Origin: Synechococcus sp. PROS-7-1
Lineage (GTDB): Bacteria; Cyanobacteriota; Cyanobacteriia; PCC-6307; Cyanobiaceae
NCBI RefSeq assembly: GCF_014279795.1
Contig: NZ_CP047945.1
Location: forward strand, 1,322,572-1,386,571
Reading direction: 5' to 3'
DNA: 64,000 bases
Shown: positions 9,260 through 17,765 of the stretch, in pieces
Layout of the letters: every line of letters begins with the position of its first letter
Position numbering within the stretch: position 1 is the stretch's first letter
Notes under the pieces: generated by a model
What the model was told of the DNA's origin: nothing
The model's input: the letters and a program-made list of their open reading frames with translations, nothing else
The model's database searches: none
Translations under genes and position numbers: made by a program

Positions 9260-9993
9260 GGACAAACCGGTTCGTCGAAAAGAAGCTCTTCGATGTATCG
9301 GTCGGCCCAGATCGTCCCGAAGGCCTTTTCCAGAACCCGACGAGTTTTGTCGTTGCGTTTCTGTTGCTGGCAATACGACACCTGCCCGTGATAACGGGCA
9401 AGCGTAAGCGGATCGCTGGAAGCCGTTGGTTGTGCACGCTCCACAGCACGGCTCAAGATGCCCAGATAGGTCTCAACAAGCTCAACAAACCAATCCTGTT
9501 CCTCGTGATTCGCAGGACGGATAAAGCGCACAAATGGTGAAAAAATCGTTGCCCAAGCAGGGAGGTCGCGGACCTGTTCAAACGCGGGGATGTTGATGTT
9601 GCTGAGGGCTTCCTCGATGGCTACGGGCAAGTGGCCACCCACTGGTGAAAGATCAACGATCGCCGCGGAAATACCAGCTGGACTGGCAACGATGTCGGCT
9701 CCGAACACGGGGAGATCGAAACGGGGGTCGGGAAAGAACACGCAGTGAAGGATTTGCAGCCCGACTCCGAGTCGGGCCGTTTCGAGATGCAGCTTGCGCA
9801 GTCCGCGACAGCGGTGCACCTCATTGCTGATGAACAAAGCCTCACCATCAAGACTGCCGATGATCTGCTCAAGATCGGCTGGAACCGCAAGGTCCTGGAG
9901 ATCGGGAAGCCCCTCGCGACACTGACGGATGCACTCGGATAAGGACACCACCAACGGATGAAGCTCCGGGCCGCTCGAGGACTCAGGCATCAA
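9256..9993 (-). CDS. pcyA: phycocyanobilin:ferredoxin oxidoreductase
   Basis: PcyA reduces biliverdin IXa to phycocyanobilin in a four-electron ferredoxin-dependent reaction, making the chromophore of phycobiliproteins. The protein has 245 residues. The substrate-contacting residues line up with those of Synechocystis at a constant offset of five: Glu71 (KLHLE), His83 (ILHC) and Asp100 (FGADIV) match Glu76, His88 and Asp105. The motifs [20 protein letters not shown] and SAAIVDLSP are diagnostic. It is the first gene of a run with devB, devC and devA, and its stop overlaps the devB start. Confidence 0.97.
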   Translation of the reverse strand: MMPESSSGPELHPLVVSLSECIRQCREGLPDLQDLAVPADLEQIIGSLDGEALFISNEVHRCRGLRKLHLETARLGVGLQILHCVFFPDPRFDLPVFGADIVASPAGISAAIVDLSPVGGHLPVAIEEALSNINIPAFEQVRDLPAWATIFSPFVRFIRPANHEEQDWFVELVETYLGILSRAVERAQPTASSDPLTLARYHGQVSYCQQQKRNDKTRRVLEKAFGTIWADRYIEELLFDEPVCP

Positions 9994-10014
9994 TCCGATC
10001 CGTCATTGCACAGA

Positions 10015-11322
10015 ATGGGACTTTGCCACGGGACCCTGACAGCGATCTCATCCGGTCCTGCACTGGAACACCTCACTCTCTCGAACAAAAGCACCCTGGT
10101 GTCAGCGGAACTTCCGGGTGCTGAACTCACCTGCCTGGATTTCTGGTGTCGGGGAGGAAGCTTCTGGGAACGCAACGGTGAAGAGGGCATCGCTCACTTT
10201 CTCGAACACATGGTGTTCAAGGGGAGTGAGCGGTTGCAACCCGGAGACTTCGATCGCCAAATAGAGGCGCTCGGCGGCACCAGTAATGCCGCCACCGGGT
10301 TCGATGACGTGCACTTCCACGTTCTTGTTCCACCCAAGGAGACACCAGCAGCGTTGGACCTGCTTCTGGATCTGGTTTTGCACCCCTCACTCGACCTGGA
10401 TGCTTTCGCGATGGAGCGCGAAGTCGTGCTCGAGGAAATTTCCCAGTACCGCGACCAACCCGATGATCTGGTTTTTCAGCGGGTGCTGGAACTCTGCTTT
10501 CCCGAACATCCCTATGGCCGTCCCGTTCTCGGACTCGACTCCAGCTTGAAAGCGATGGATCCCTCGGGAATGCGTCGCTTTCACCAACGGCGCTATCAGG
10601 GTCCGAACTGTTGCCTTGCCGTAGCTGGAGCCATTCCCACGGACCTCATCAACCAAGTCAGGGGGAGCGCGCTCACAGCATTGAGCGATGGTGCTGATAC
10701 CGCAGCCCCGAACGCTCCTGATGAAAGAGGGGGTACAGCGGAACAGCTGCCTTTTCAAAGCGGAAGGGAGTGCCAGAGCTTTCCCAGGCTGGAATCAGCA
10801 CGCCTATTGATGGTCTGGCCAACCGCTGCGGCCTCGGATCCCATCGGGGTCGCGGGGGCGGACCTGGCGACCACGATTCTGTCCGAAGGTCGCCGGAGCC
10901 GGCTGGTGCAACTTCTTCGCGAAGATTTGCAGATCGTCGAGTCCATCGACATGGACGTGACGACCCTCGAGCAGGGAAGCCTTGTGATGCTTGAGGCATG
11001 CTGCCCTGAAGAGCAACTGCCGCGGGTTGAACAGGAAATCAGAGAGGAACTGCAGCGCAGCGCCGAGGAACCTGTGCTCGAGGAGGAACGGAAGCGAGCT
11101 TTCCAACTGGTGGGCAATGGATACCGATTCAGCCTTGAGGCCCCTGGCTCGGTAGCGGGCTGCGCGGGCTCCCAAGCCGTATGGGGACGGCAGCGTCAGC
11201 TGCTCGAACCTCTCAAAGATCTCGAAGAGTGGAGCGCGACGGCCCTCCAAGAGCGTGTGATGCAGCGGCTCCAGGCAGACCAGGCATGCACCTTGATCGC
11301 CCGACCATCGGAATCATCATGA
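10015..11322 (+). CDS. M16 family zinc metallopeptidase, catalytic-type subunit
   Basis: This is a processing-protease-like (insulinase family) enzyme, 435 residues from ATG 10015. The inverted zinc motif HxxEH is present as HFLEH (His61, Glu64, His65), and the downstream acidic ligand region EREVVLEEISQ lies about 75 residues later. The frame is open from 9958, but that form would overlap pcyA on the other strand; family members begin near ISSGPALEHL. The gene runs into a second M16 gene with an ATGA overlap. By analogy with other bacterial pairs the two products probably form a heterodimer. Peptide substrates are unknown. Confidence 0.9.
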   Translation: MGLCHGTLTAISSGPALEHLTLSNKSTLVSAELPGAELTCLDFWCRGGSFWERNGEEGIAHFLEHMVFKGSERLQPGDFDRQIEALGGTSNAATGFDDVHFHVLVPPKETPAALDLLLDLVLHPSLDLDAFAMEREVVLEEISQYRDQPDDLVFQRVLELCFPEHPYGRPVLGLDSSLKAMDPSGMRRFHQRRYQGPNCCLAVAGAIPTDLINQVRGSALTALSDGADTAAPNAPDERGGTAEQLPFQSGRECQSFPRLESARLLMVWPTAAASDPIGVAGADLATTILSEGRRSRLVQLLREDLQIVESIDMDVTTLEQGSLVMLEACCPEEQLPRVEQEIREELQRSAEEPVLEEERKRAFQLVGNGYRFSLEAPGSVAGCAGSQAVWGRQRQLLEPLKDLEEWSATALQERVMQRLQADQACTLIARPSESS

Positions 11323-12581
11323 GCGGCTTCACTGAGGTGGTCATCGACCCGATCGCAACCACCGGAGTCCTTTCCGCAAAGCTTTGGATCCGTCGCGGTA
11401 GCGGTGACGATCCCTTGGGCCAGCGCGGTGGCCATCAACTTCTTGGTTCCGTTCTCAGTCGTGGTTGTGGACCGCTGGACCATGTTCAACTGGCGGATCT
11501 AGTGGAAGGCTGCGGGGCAGGGCTTCGTTGCGATACCCACGAAGATGGAATCCTGGTCAGCCTCAAATGCACGCAAAACGATGCCGACAGGCTGCTGCCG
11601 ATCCTTGGGTGGATGCTGCAGCGGCCCCATCTGAATCCGGCTCAGATTGCGTTGGAAAAGGAACTCAGCCTGCAGGCCCTTCAACGACAGCAGGAGGATC
11701 CGTTCCAGCGTGCCTTTGATGGCTGGCGACAGCTCGCCTACGGCAAAGGCCCATACGGACACGACCCTCTCGGCGTCACTGCCGATGTGGAGGCCCTGGA
11801 TCAAAACCAGCTGATAGCCCTTGCAGCCGCAATCAACGATGGGGGGTCTGTCCTGGCCCTCTCAGGGACCATCCCTGAGGGACTTCAGGACATCCTGCAA
11901 GGTTTGGGGGATGGAGAACCCCAAGCAAGCTCACAGGGGGAATCAGCCGTGGACAACGGATCACAGAAACTGGGTCAAACATCGACCCTGAACAGTGTTG
12001 AGACCGAACAAGTTGTACTGATGCTCGGGCAGGCAACCTTGCCCCATGGCCATCCGGATGATCTGGCCTTGAGGGTGCTTCAGGCCCATTTGGGATCAGG
12101 GATGTCCAGCCTGCTGTTCAGACGTTTACGCGAAGACCATGGTGTCGCTTATGACGTAGGACTTCACCATCCAGCGAGGCAGCGTTCAGCTCCCTTTGTG
12201 ATGCACGCATCCACCGGGGTGGAGCGGGCGCAGCTGACCCTCGAACTGTTGATGCGGAGTTGGGAGGAACTTTTGGACTCCGTGATCGAACAAACTGATC
12301 TCGATTTGGCAATGGCGAAGTTCCGGGGGCAGCTGGCCCACGCGTCCCAGACGACAGGCCAGAGGGCGGAGCGACGCGCCCAGCTCCGAGCCCTTGGGCT
12401 TCCGGACGATCACGATCGCCGTTGCGTCGATCAACTCAACAGTCTCAGTGGTGTGGCACTCAAAACTGTGGCTCTACAGCATTTGAAGCAGCCGATCCTC
12501 AGTCTGTGTGGACCTGCTTCCTCTCTCAGCATGCTCGAATCCGTTTGGGGGGACGGACCGTTTCATTCAGCTGAAGCTTGA
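11319..12581 (+). CDS. M16 peptidase-like protein lacking the zinc motif
   Basis: This 420-residue second member of the M16 pair starts at the ATG overlapping the previous stop (ATGA). At the position of HxxEH it reads HQLLG (His39 to Gly43), so the catalytic Glu and second His are missing and it should not bind zinc. The substrate-binding C-terminal half is retained (SSLLFRRLREDHGVAYDVG near residue 265). Such inactive partners shape the cavity and are needed for activity of the zinc-bearing subunit. Its 3' end overlaps the convergent sipA by 19 nt. Confidence 0.88.
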   Translation: MSGFTEVVIDPIATTGVLSAKLWIRRGSGDDPLGQRGGHQLLGSVLSRGCGPLDHVQLADLVEGCGAGLRCDTHEDGILVSLKCTQNDADRLLPILGWMLQRPHLNPAQIALEKELSLQALQRQQEDPFQRAFDGWRQLAYGKGPYGHDPLGVTADVEALDQNQLIALAAAINDGGSVLALSGTIPEGLQDILQGLGDGEPQASSQGESAVDNGSQKLGQTSTLNSVETEQVVLMLGQATLPHGHPDDLALRVLQAHLGSGMSSLLFRRLREDHGVAYDVGLHHPARQRSAPFVMHASTGVERAQLTLELLMRSWEELLDSVIEQTDLDLAMAKFRGQLAHASQTTGQRAERRAQLRALGLPDDHDRRCVDQLNSLSGVALKTVALQHLKQPILSLCGPASSLSMLESVWGDGPFHSAEA

Positions 12582-12793
12582 TCTGAGATGGGAGCCAGCA
12601 CGTCCGTCGCCAGGAGAAACGTTCCTCGGGAAAAACGCACCGCGACAGACTCTCCGGGATGGAGCGCAATCACCGTTCCCACTTCATCAAGATCCACCAG
12701 ATCGGGTGGGCGGAGCATTGGCATTGGATCCGCTGACTTCAGAAAGGGCTGGGCACGTAGCAGTCGTACTTGGTCACCAATGGAAACGGCCAT
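12563..12793 (-). CDS. sipA: regulatory protein SipA (NblS-interacting)
   Basis: SipA is a small cyanobacterial protein that binds the histidine kinase NblS/Hik33 and modulates its signalling under high light and nutrient stress. The 76-residue product from ATG 12793 (MAVSIGDQVRLL) shows the family pattern PFLKSADPMPMLRPPDLV followed by VGTVIAL and VAVRFSRGTFLL, an SH3-like barrel. The frame extends upstream to 12958 but without conservation. It converges on the M16 gene with a 19-nt overlap. Confidence 0.9.
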   Translation of the reverse strand: MAVSIGDQVRLLRAQPFLKSADPMPMLRPPDLVDLDEVGTVIALHPGESVAVRFSRGTFLLATDVLAPISDQASAE

Positions 12794-12849
12794 AGGAGCT
12801 GGGCAATGTGTTCCTCTTACAGCAGGATGGTGCAAGCTGACGACTGCCC

Positions 12850-13422
12850 GTGCGGGCTCTGGCCACATGGAGCGGCGCTGTCGCCGGTCTGTTCTTGATT
12901 CTTGTGGGCAGCCTGATCCAGGCGGCTCTGGTGGTTCCCCTGCCTGAGCTGCCTCCACCTGTGCTGCCTTTGCCCAGCACCTGGCAGGTGCCAGCCCTTC
13001 TTTTGTGTTCTCTGGTTGCAGGGCCTCGCGCCGGTGTAATCGCCTCAGTTGCGTATCTGACCATCGGCCTTGTGGATCTGCCTGTGTTTTACGGAGGCGG
13101 CGGTTTTGCTTACGTGCTCACGCCTGGATTCGGATACCTAGCTGGATTCATCCCGGCCGCGTGGCTGACCGGTCGTTTAGCCATGCAGAGCGGCATGAAT
13201 GACATCCCCCGGCTCACGCTGGCTGCCATGGCCGGTTTGCTCATCATTCAGCTCTGCGGCCTGCTCAATCTCCTTTTGGGGGCGGGACTCGGTCGCTGGC
13301 AGCAACCCTTGGCTGAGCTGTTGTTCAGCTACAGCCTCGGCCCTTTGGTCGCGCAGCTGGCCCTTTGCTGCGCAGCAGGTTTATTGGCCCGATGCATGCG
13401 TGGTCTGTTGTGGGTGGAATGA
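12850..13422 (+). CDS. bioY: biotin transporter S-component BioY
   Basis: BioY is the membrane substrate-binding subunit of an ECF-type biotin uptake system. The 190-residue product begins with GTG 12850 and has about six hydrophobic segments. The family motif around GLVDLPVFYGGGGFAYVLTP (near residues 75-95) and GFGYLAGFIPAAWLTGRL is well conserved. No ECF ATPase or T-component is nearby, so it may work alone or use shared components. Its stop overlaps the start of lspA (ATGA), a likely coupled pair. Confidence 0.92.
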   Translation: MRALATWSGAVAGLFLILVGSLIQAALVVPLPELPPPVLPLPSTWQVPALLLCSLVAGPRAGVIASVAYLTIGLVDLPVFYGGGGFAYVLTPGFGYLAGFIPAAWLTGRLAMQSGMNDIPRLTLAAMAGLLIIQLCGLLNLLLGAGLGRWQQPLAELLFSYSLGPLVAQLALCCAAGLLARCMRGLLWVE

Positions 13423-13925
13423 ACGCAAGCGAAAGCGCCGTCAGACGGAATCGTCGTTCGCTGCGGCGCGAATCACTCCTTCTGATCAGCGTTGGGATGG
13501 TGATCCTTGATCAGTGGAGCAAGCACTGGGCACGTTCCGCATTGATCCTCGGCAGGCCAGTGCCGTTCATCCCCGGATTTCTGCAATTTCGTCTTGTGCA
13601 CAACACTGGTGCAGCCTTCAGTTTGTTCACAGACTCCACGCTGTTTCTCGGCGCTCTCAGCCTGTTAGTGACGCTTGGAGTCACCGCATGGATCTGGAGT
13701 CAGCCAAAGCGTTGTTACTGGATGGGTCTTGCTTTGGCATTTCTGCTTGGAGGAACCCTCGGTAATGGCATCGATCGTTGGCGTCTCGGCCACGTCACCG
13801 ATTTTCTTGAACTGGTGCCGATCCAGTTCCCGATCTTCAACTGGGCTGATGTCGTCATCAATTTCGCCGTCGTCTGCTTCGCCGTCGACGCCTTCCGTGA
13901 ACGCCATGGCCAAGCTGACTCCTAA
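13419..13925 (+). CDS. lspA: lipoprotein signal peptidase (signal peptidase II)
   Basis: LspA cleaves signal peptides from diacylglyceryl-prolipoproteins in the plasma membrane. From ATG 13419 the protein has 168 residues and four hydrophobic helices. Both catalytic aspartate motifs are visible: GGTLGNGIDRW and FNWADVVIN. The DQWSKHWA and VHNTGAAFS motifs are typical. The start overlaps bioY by 4 nt and the 3' end overlaps the PBP1A start by 20 nt. Confidence 0.95.
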   Translation: MNASESAVRRNRRSLRRESLLLISVGMVILDQWSKHWARSALILGRPVPFIPGFLQFRLVHNTGAAFSLFTDSTLFLGALSLLVTLGVTAWIWSQPKRCYWMGLALAFLLGGTLGNGIDRWRLGHVTDFLELVPIQFPIFNWADVVINFAVVCFAVDAFRERHGQADS

Positions 13926-16065
13926 CCAACCGGCCGCAGCACGGCTGACGATCCATCAGCACGATCGCCCCGATCAAACCCTTCACCTTCACGGGGAGGG
14001 GTACCGAATTGGTCGCGATCATGGCCTGGAGATCTGCATCGAGCATCCCGCAGTCAGCCGCCAGCACGCCTTGCTTCAGAAGCGTAAACAGCAGTGGTGC
14101 CTTGTTGATCAAGGCTCAACCAATGGCCTCTGGTGGAAGGGCCGCAGGGTCAGGGAAATCGAATTAAAAGACGGTGACCAAATCAGCCTGGCTCCCGCCA
14201 CGGAAGCCGGAGCCCCATCCCTGCAGTTTGAAAACCCAGCTGATCGTGGTGGACAACGCATCCGGCGCTGGCTTGGCATCGCACTTCTGCTGGCACTTGG
14301 GGGATCGGGTGCTCTGCTTCTTCTTGCTGGTCTGGATGTGCCCGTCCGTGGCCGACTGGCCACGGTGCGTGGACCGGTGGCCATCTATGACGGCAACAAC
14401 AAACCTCTCGATTCCGTTGATTCCAGCCGTCACCGGGAATTGGCAACTCTCTCCGACTTTTCACCCTCGCTGATCAACGCCTTGCTCAGCAGTGAGGACA
14501 ATCGTTTCTGGTGGCACCCAGGGGTTGATCCCATTGGGACCGTGCGTGCGTTCGCCACCAACCTCACCGGTGGACGGGTTCTGGAAGGGGGAAGCAGCCT
14601 CACCCAGCAATTGGCCAGAAGCCTTTACCCGGATCTGGTGGGCGAGGGAGACACCCTGGGCCGGAAGTGGAGAGAACTGCTGGTCGCCCTGCAACTGGAG
14701 AGTCGCTTCAGCAAGGGTGAACTGCTCTTGAGCTATCTCAACAGGGTGTACCTCGGGGTGGGGTGGGGGTTCGACGATGCCTCCCGAACCTTTTTCAACA
14801 AATCTGCTGGGTCGCTTTCGGTGGAGGAAGCAGCGCTGTTGGTGGGCCTTTTGCCCTCGCCTAATGGCCACGACCCTTGTCAGTTTCCACAGAGAGCTCT
14901 CGAAGCGCGCAACAGGGTTCTCAACAAGATGGCGGATGCCGGGCGGCTCTCCCTGGATCAAGCCCGCGCGGCCCGTCGTCAGCCCATTCAGCTTGCCAAA
15001 AATGCTTGCAGCAAACAGGCCACGCGTCGCTCAGCTCCCTTCTACACCGATCAGGTCAGGAGGGACTTAACGGCTTTGGTAGGCCCCGAAGTGGCAGCTG
15101 AGGGCAACTTCCTGATCGAAACACACCTCGATCCGGTACTTCAGAGCGTGATTGAACGACGCTTGCGCAACCTGGTCAGGAATGCCGGCGGGCTGGGTGT
15201 CAGTGAGGGTGCTGCCGTCGTGATCGACAGTCGCAGTGGTGGTGTGCTCGCGATTGCCGGTGGACGCGACTACCGCTTCAGCCAGTTCAACCGTGCCTCC
15301 ATGGCCCTGCGACAGCCAGGGAGCACCTTCAAGCTCATGACCTACCTGGCTGCTCTGGACAAGGGGATGAAGCCCACCGAGAGCATCGACTGCAGCGCCA
15401 TGGAATGGGGCGGACAGCGGTTTGAAAGTCCCTGCAATGGTCGTCTGACGCTCACCAGCGCTTTCGCATCAAGCAGCAACACCGCAGCCCTGCGCCTTGC
15501 CAAGCGTGTGGGACTGGAGCAAGTGGTGCGTCAAGCACGGGCCCTGGGCATCACCACCCCTCTCGATCCCGTCCCTGGATTGGCGCTGGGGCAGAGCGAA
15601 GTGCGCTTGATCGAGCTCACCAGTGCCTACGCCGCCGTGGTCAACAAAGGCCAATGGAAACCACCCACCACGATCCGCCGTTTGATGGATGCTGAAACCT
15701 GCCGGCAGGACAATCTGCGTGGATGCGGAAGTCTCACTGGGGCGCAAGACAACAGCCTGAATGCTGGGCGTCAGGCCATCCGTCCTGACGTTGCCAAACA
15801 AATGCAGGCCATGCTGCGAGCGGTGGTGAGAAATGGAACAGGCACCGGAGCGTCCCTGGGAGGGGAAGAAGGAGGAAAGACCGGAACCACCAATGATGGT
15901 CGCGATCTTCTGTTCATCGGCTACGAACCAAGTCGTCACTGGGTACTGGGAATCTGGCTCGGCAACGACGACAACAGTCCCTCAGCCAGCTCGAGTGCGC
16001 TGGCAGCGTCTCTGTGGGGGGAAATCATGCGTTCTGCAGGACGCGGCGGGCTGAATACGCGATAA
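13906..16065 (+). CDS. FHA-domain class A penicillin-binding protein (PBP1A-type)
   Basis: This bifunctional peptidoglycan synthase has about 719 residues from ATG 13906. An N-terminal cytoplasmic FHA domain (about 10-105; GYRIGRDHG, SRQHALL, GSTNGLWW) precedes a membrane helix (about 118-142). The GT51 glycosyltransferase follows, with EDNRFWWHPG, GGSSLTQQLAR, RKWRELLVALQLE and SYLNRVYLG. The transpeptidase has STFK (within GSTFKLMTYL), SSN (ASSSNTAAL) and KTGT (GGKTGTTNDG). FHA domains bind phosphothreonine peptides, so wall synthesis here may be tied to Ser/Thr phosphorylation. FHA-PBP fusions occur in other cyanobacteria. The open frame starts upstream at 13675 but that part is inside lspA. 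Confidence 0.93.
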   Translation: MAKLTPNQPAAARLTIHQHDRPDQTLHLHGEGYRIGRDHGLEICIEHPAVSRQHALLQKRKQQWCLVDQGSTNGLWWKGRRVREIELKDGDQISLAPATEAGAPSLQFENPADRGGQRIRRWLGIALLLALGGSGALLLLAGLDVPVRGRLATVRGPVAIYDGNNKPLDSVDSSRHRELATLSDFSPSLINALLSSEDNRFWWHPGVDPIGTVRAFATNLTGGRVLEGGSSLTQQLARSLYPDLVGEGDTLGRKWRELLVALQLESRFSKGELLLSYLNRVYLGVGWGFDDASRTFFNKSAGSLSVEEAALLVGLLPSPNGHDPCQFPQRALEARNRVLNKMADAGRLSLDQARAARRQPIQLAKNACSKQATRRSAPFYTDQVRRDLTALVGPEVAAEGNFLIETHLDPVLQSVIERRLRNLVRNAGGLGVSEGAAVVIDSRSGGVLAIAGGRDYRFSQFNRASMALRQPGSTFKLMTYLAALDKGMKPTESIDCSAMEWGGQRFESPCNGRLTLTSAFASSSNTAALRLAKRVGLEQVVRQARALGITTPLDPVPGLALGQSEVRLIELTSAYAAVVNKGQWKPPTTIRRLMDAETCRQDNLRGCGSLTGAQDNSLNAGRQAIRPDVAKQMQAMLRAVVRNGTGTGASLGGEEGGKTGTTNDGRDLLFIGYEPSRHWVLGIWLGNDDNSPSASSSALAASLWGEIMRSAGRGGLNTR

Positions 16066-16072
16066 CAGGCGA

Positions 16073-17668
16073 ATGAAACAGCAGACCCGCTGGCTATTGG
16101 CAGGAGCTGCGGCTCTGATCGCACTGATGGTGATTGGCCTGGTGCTTCAGGCCATCCGCAACCTGCTTTGGGATCTCAGCTATTGGTTACCACCATGGCT
16201 CGTTGGGCCCGTGCTTCTCATCGGCACCATCCTTCTGGTGGCCGCATTGATCCAAGTGGGTGTTCCGTTGGTCAAACGCTGGAAGCAGGGACGCCACGCC
16301 CAGGGTGCGGGGGCATCCCGTCCAGTCCCGCCAAGCAATCGACGGGAAGCAGCCCGTCAAAGCCTCGACAGTGTGGACCGACTTCTCGCTCGACTGCAGG
16401 ACGATGTGGCACGCCGGTCGTTGCTCGAGGAGCGGGAACGCGTGGCCCGACAACTCGACCGTGGCGATCTGGAAGTGGTGGTGTTCGGGACAGGATCAAG
16501 TGGAAAAACATCCCTGATCCGTGCCCTGTTGAAGGACATCGTGGGCGACGTGGGGGCATCCATGGGATCCACCAGTGAAAGCCGCTCCTATCGCCTGAGG
16601 CTGAAAGGATTGGAGCGAGGCGTGCTTCTTGTTGATACGCCTGGAATCCTTGAAGGAGGACAGGACGGACGCACCCGCGAACAACAGGCCAGACAACGGG
16701 CATCGCGCGCTGATCTGATGCTGGTCGTTGTGGATGGTGATCTGCGCAGCCAGGAACTGGCCATCGTTCAGAGTCTCTCCGGACTTGGCAAAAGGCTCTT
16801 GCTCGTGCTCAACAAGTGCGACCTCCGCGGTGAGGAAGAGGAGCGACGGCTGATGCTGCTCTTGCGTGAACGCTGCCTGGGTTGGCTTCCCCCCGACGAT
16901 GTTGTCGGGACCAGCGCAGCACCCCAGTCGTTGCCAAGACCAGGACAAAAACCATGGCAGCCCCCCGCAGAGGTCGGGCAACTGCTTCGACGTCTCGCTG
17001 TCGTCCTGCATCAGGACGGCGAAGAGCTTCTTGCTGACAACATTCTTCTCCAGTGCCGATCGCTCGGTGAAACCGGCCGAACCCTTCTTGATCAACAGAG
17101 AGAAGAGGAAGCCCGTCGCATTGTTGATCGCTACACCTGGATCAGCGCTGGGGTGGTGGCAGCGACTCCTCTACCAGGAGTGGACCTGCTCGGCACTGCC
17201 GCAGTCAATGCCCAGATGGTGATGGAAGTGGCAGGTGTTTTTGGCATTCAGCTCACCCGCACCAGGGCCCAAGACCTAGCCCTCTCCGTGGGAAGAACGT
17301 TGGCAGGCCTTGGTGTCGTCAAAGGTGGGGTGGCCATCATTGGAACGGCACTGAGTGTGAACCTCCCCACGCTCCTGCTTGGACGAGCCGTTCAGGGCGT
17401 CGCAGCTGGATGGCTCACCAGAATTGCCGGTGCCAGCTTCATCACGTTCTTTCAGCAGGATCAAGACTGGGGAGATGGTGGCGTCCAAGACGTTGTTCAG
17501 AGGCATTACGACCTCAACCGTCGTGATCGCTCACTGCGGGAGTTTCTTGAGACAGCGCTACGACGGGTGGTCGACCCACTTCAGCAAGAGGCGAAGAAAC
17601 GACTGCCGCCCCGACCAGGGCTTCGGGCGGAGGCGGACGCATCGGACCGCGGCTATCAAGAACCGTGA
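16073..17668 (+). CDS. membrane-associated Era-like GTPase with DUF697 domain
   Basis: The protein has 531 residues. Two N-terminal membrane helices (about 8-28 and 44-65) are followed by a coiled stretch (90-135). The G domain has G1 GTGSSGKTS (near 145), G3 DTPG (near 194) and G4 NKCD (near 244). A C-terminal DUF697 region (about 340-465; AGVVAATPLPGVDLLGTAAV) has further hydrophobic segments. This layout is shared by cyanobacterial and plastid-related YcjF/DUF697 GTPases of unknown job. It starts 7 nt after the PBP stop, so the two are probably cotranscribed. The last 155 nt overlap an antisense gene. Confidence 0.88.
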   Translation: MKQQTRWLLAGAAALIALMVIGLVLQAIRNLLWDLSYWLPPWLVGPVLLIGTILLVAALIQVGVPLVKRWKQGRHAQGAGASRPVPPSNRREAARQSLDSVDRLLARLQDDVARRSLLEERERVARQLDRGDLEVVVFGTGSSGKTSLIRALLKDIVGDVGASMGSTSESRSYRLRLKGLERGVLLVDTPGILEGGQDGRTREQQARQRASRADLMLVVVDGDLRSQELAIVQSLSGLGKRLLLVLNKCDLRGEEEERRLMLLLRERCLGWLPPDDVVGTSAAPQSLPRPGQKPWQPPAEVGQLLRRLAVVLHQDGEELLADNILLQCRSLGETGRTLLDQQREEEARRIVDRYTWISAGVVAATPLPGVDLLGTAAVNAQMVMEVAGVFGIQLTRTRAQDLALSVGRTLAGLGVVKGGVAIIGTALSVNLPTLLLGRAVQGVAAGWLTRIAGASFITFFQQDQDWGDGGVQDVVQRHYDLNRRDRSLREFLETALRRVVDPLQQEAKKRLPPRPGLRAEADASDRGYQEP

Positions 17669-17765
17669 TCAGCCCGAGGTAAAGCAGCCCGATCAGGATT
17701 GATACAGCCCCCGTGAAAACCGCAATCCACTTCCCTCGTTGTCGTTGCGATTCTGTCTCTGACAT
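17514..17765 (-). CDS. small single-pass membrane protein coupled to the PLP decarboxylase
   Basis: The 83-residue protein has one clear membrane helix (AVFTGAVSILIGLLYLGLITVL, about 16-37) followed by a Pro-rich motif (RGPMRPPPPEAL) and a variable tail. Its ATG overlaps the stop of the upstream decarboxylase by one base (TGATG), good evidence for a real coupled gene. The helix-plus-PPPPEA pattern recalls a conserved small cyanobacterial protein; function unknown. The tail overlaps the GTPase gene on the other strand by 155 nt, so the last ~50 residues are poorly constrained. Confidence 0.7.
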   Translation of the reverse strand: MSETESQRQRGKWIAVFTGAVSILIGLLYLGLITVLDSRGPMRPPPPEALVGAAVVSSPLAEVGRPPVVALSQETPAVSDHDG

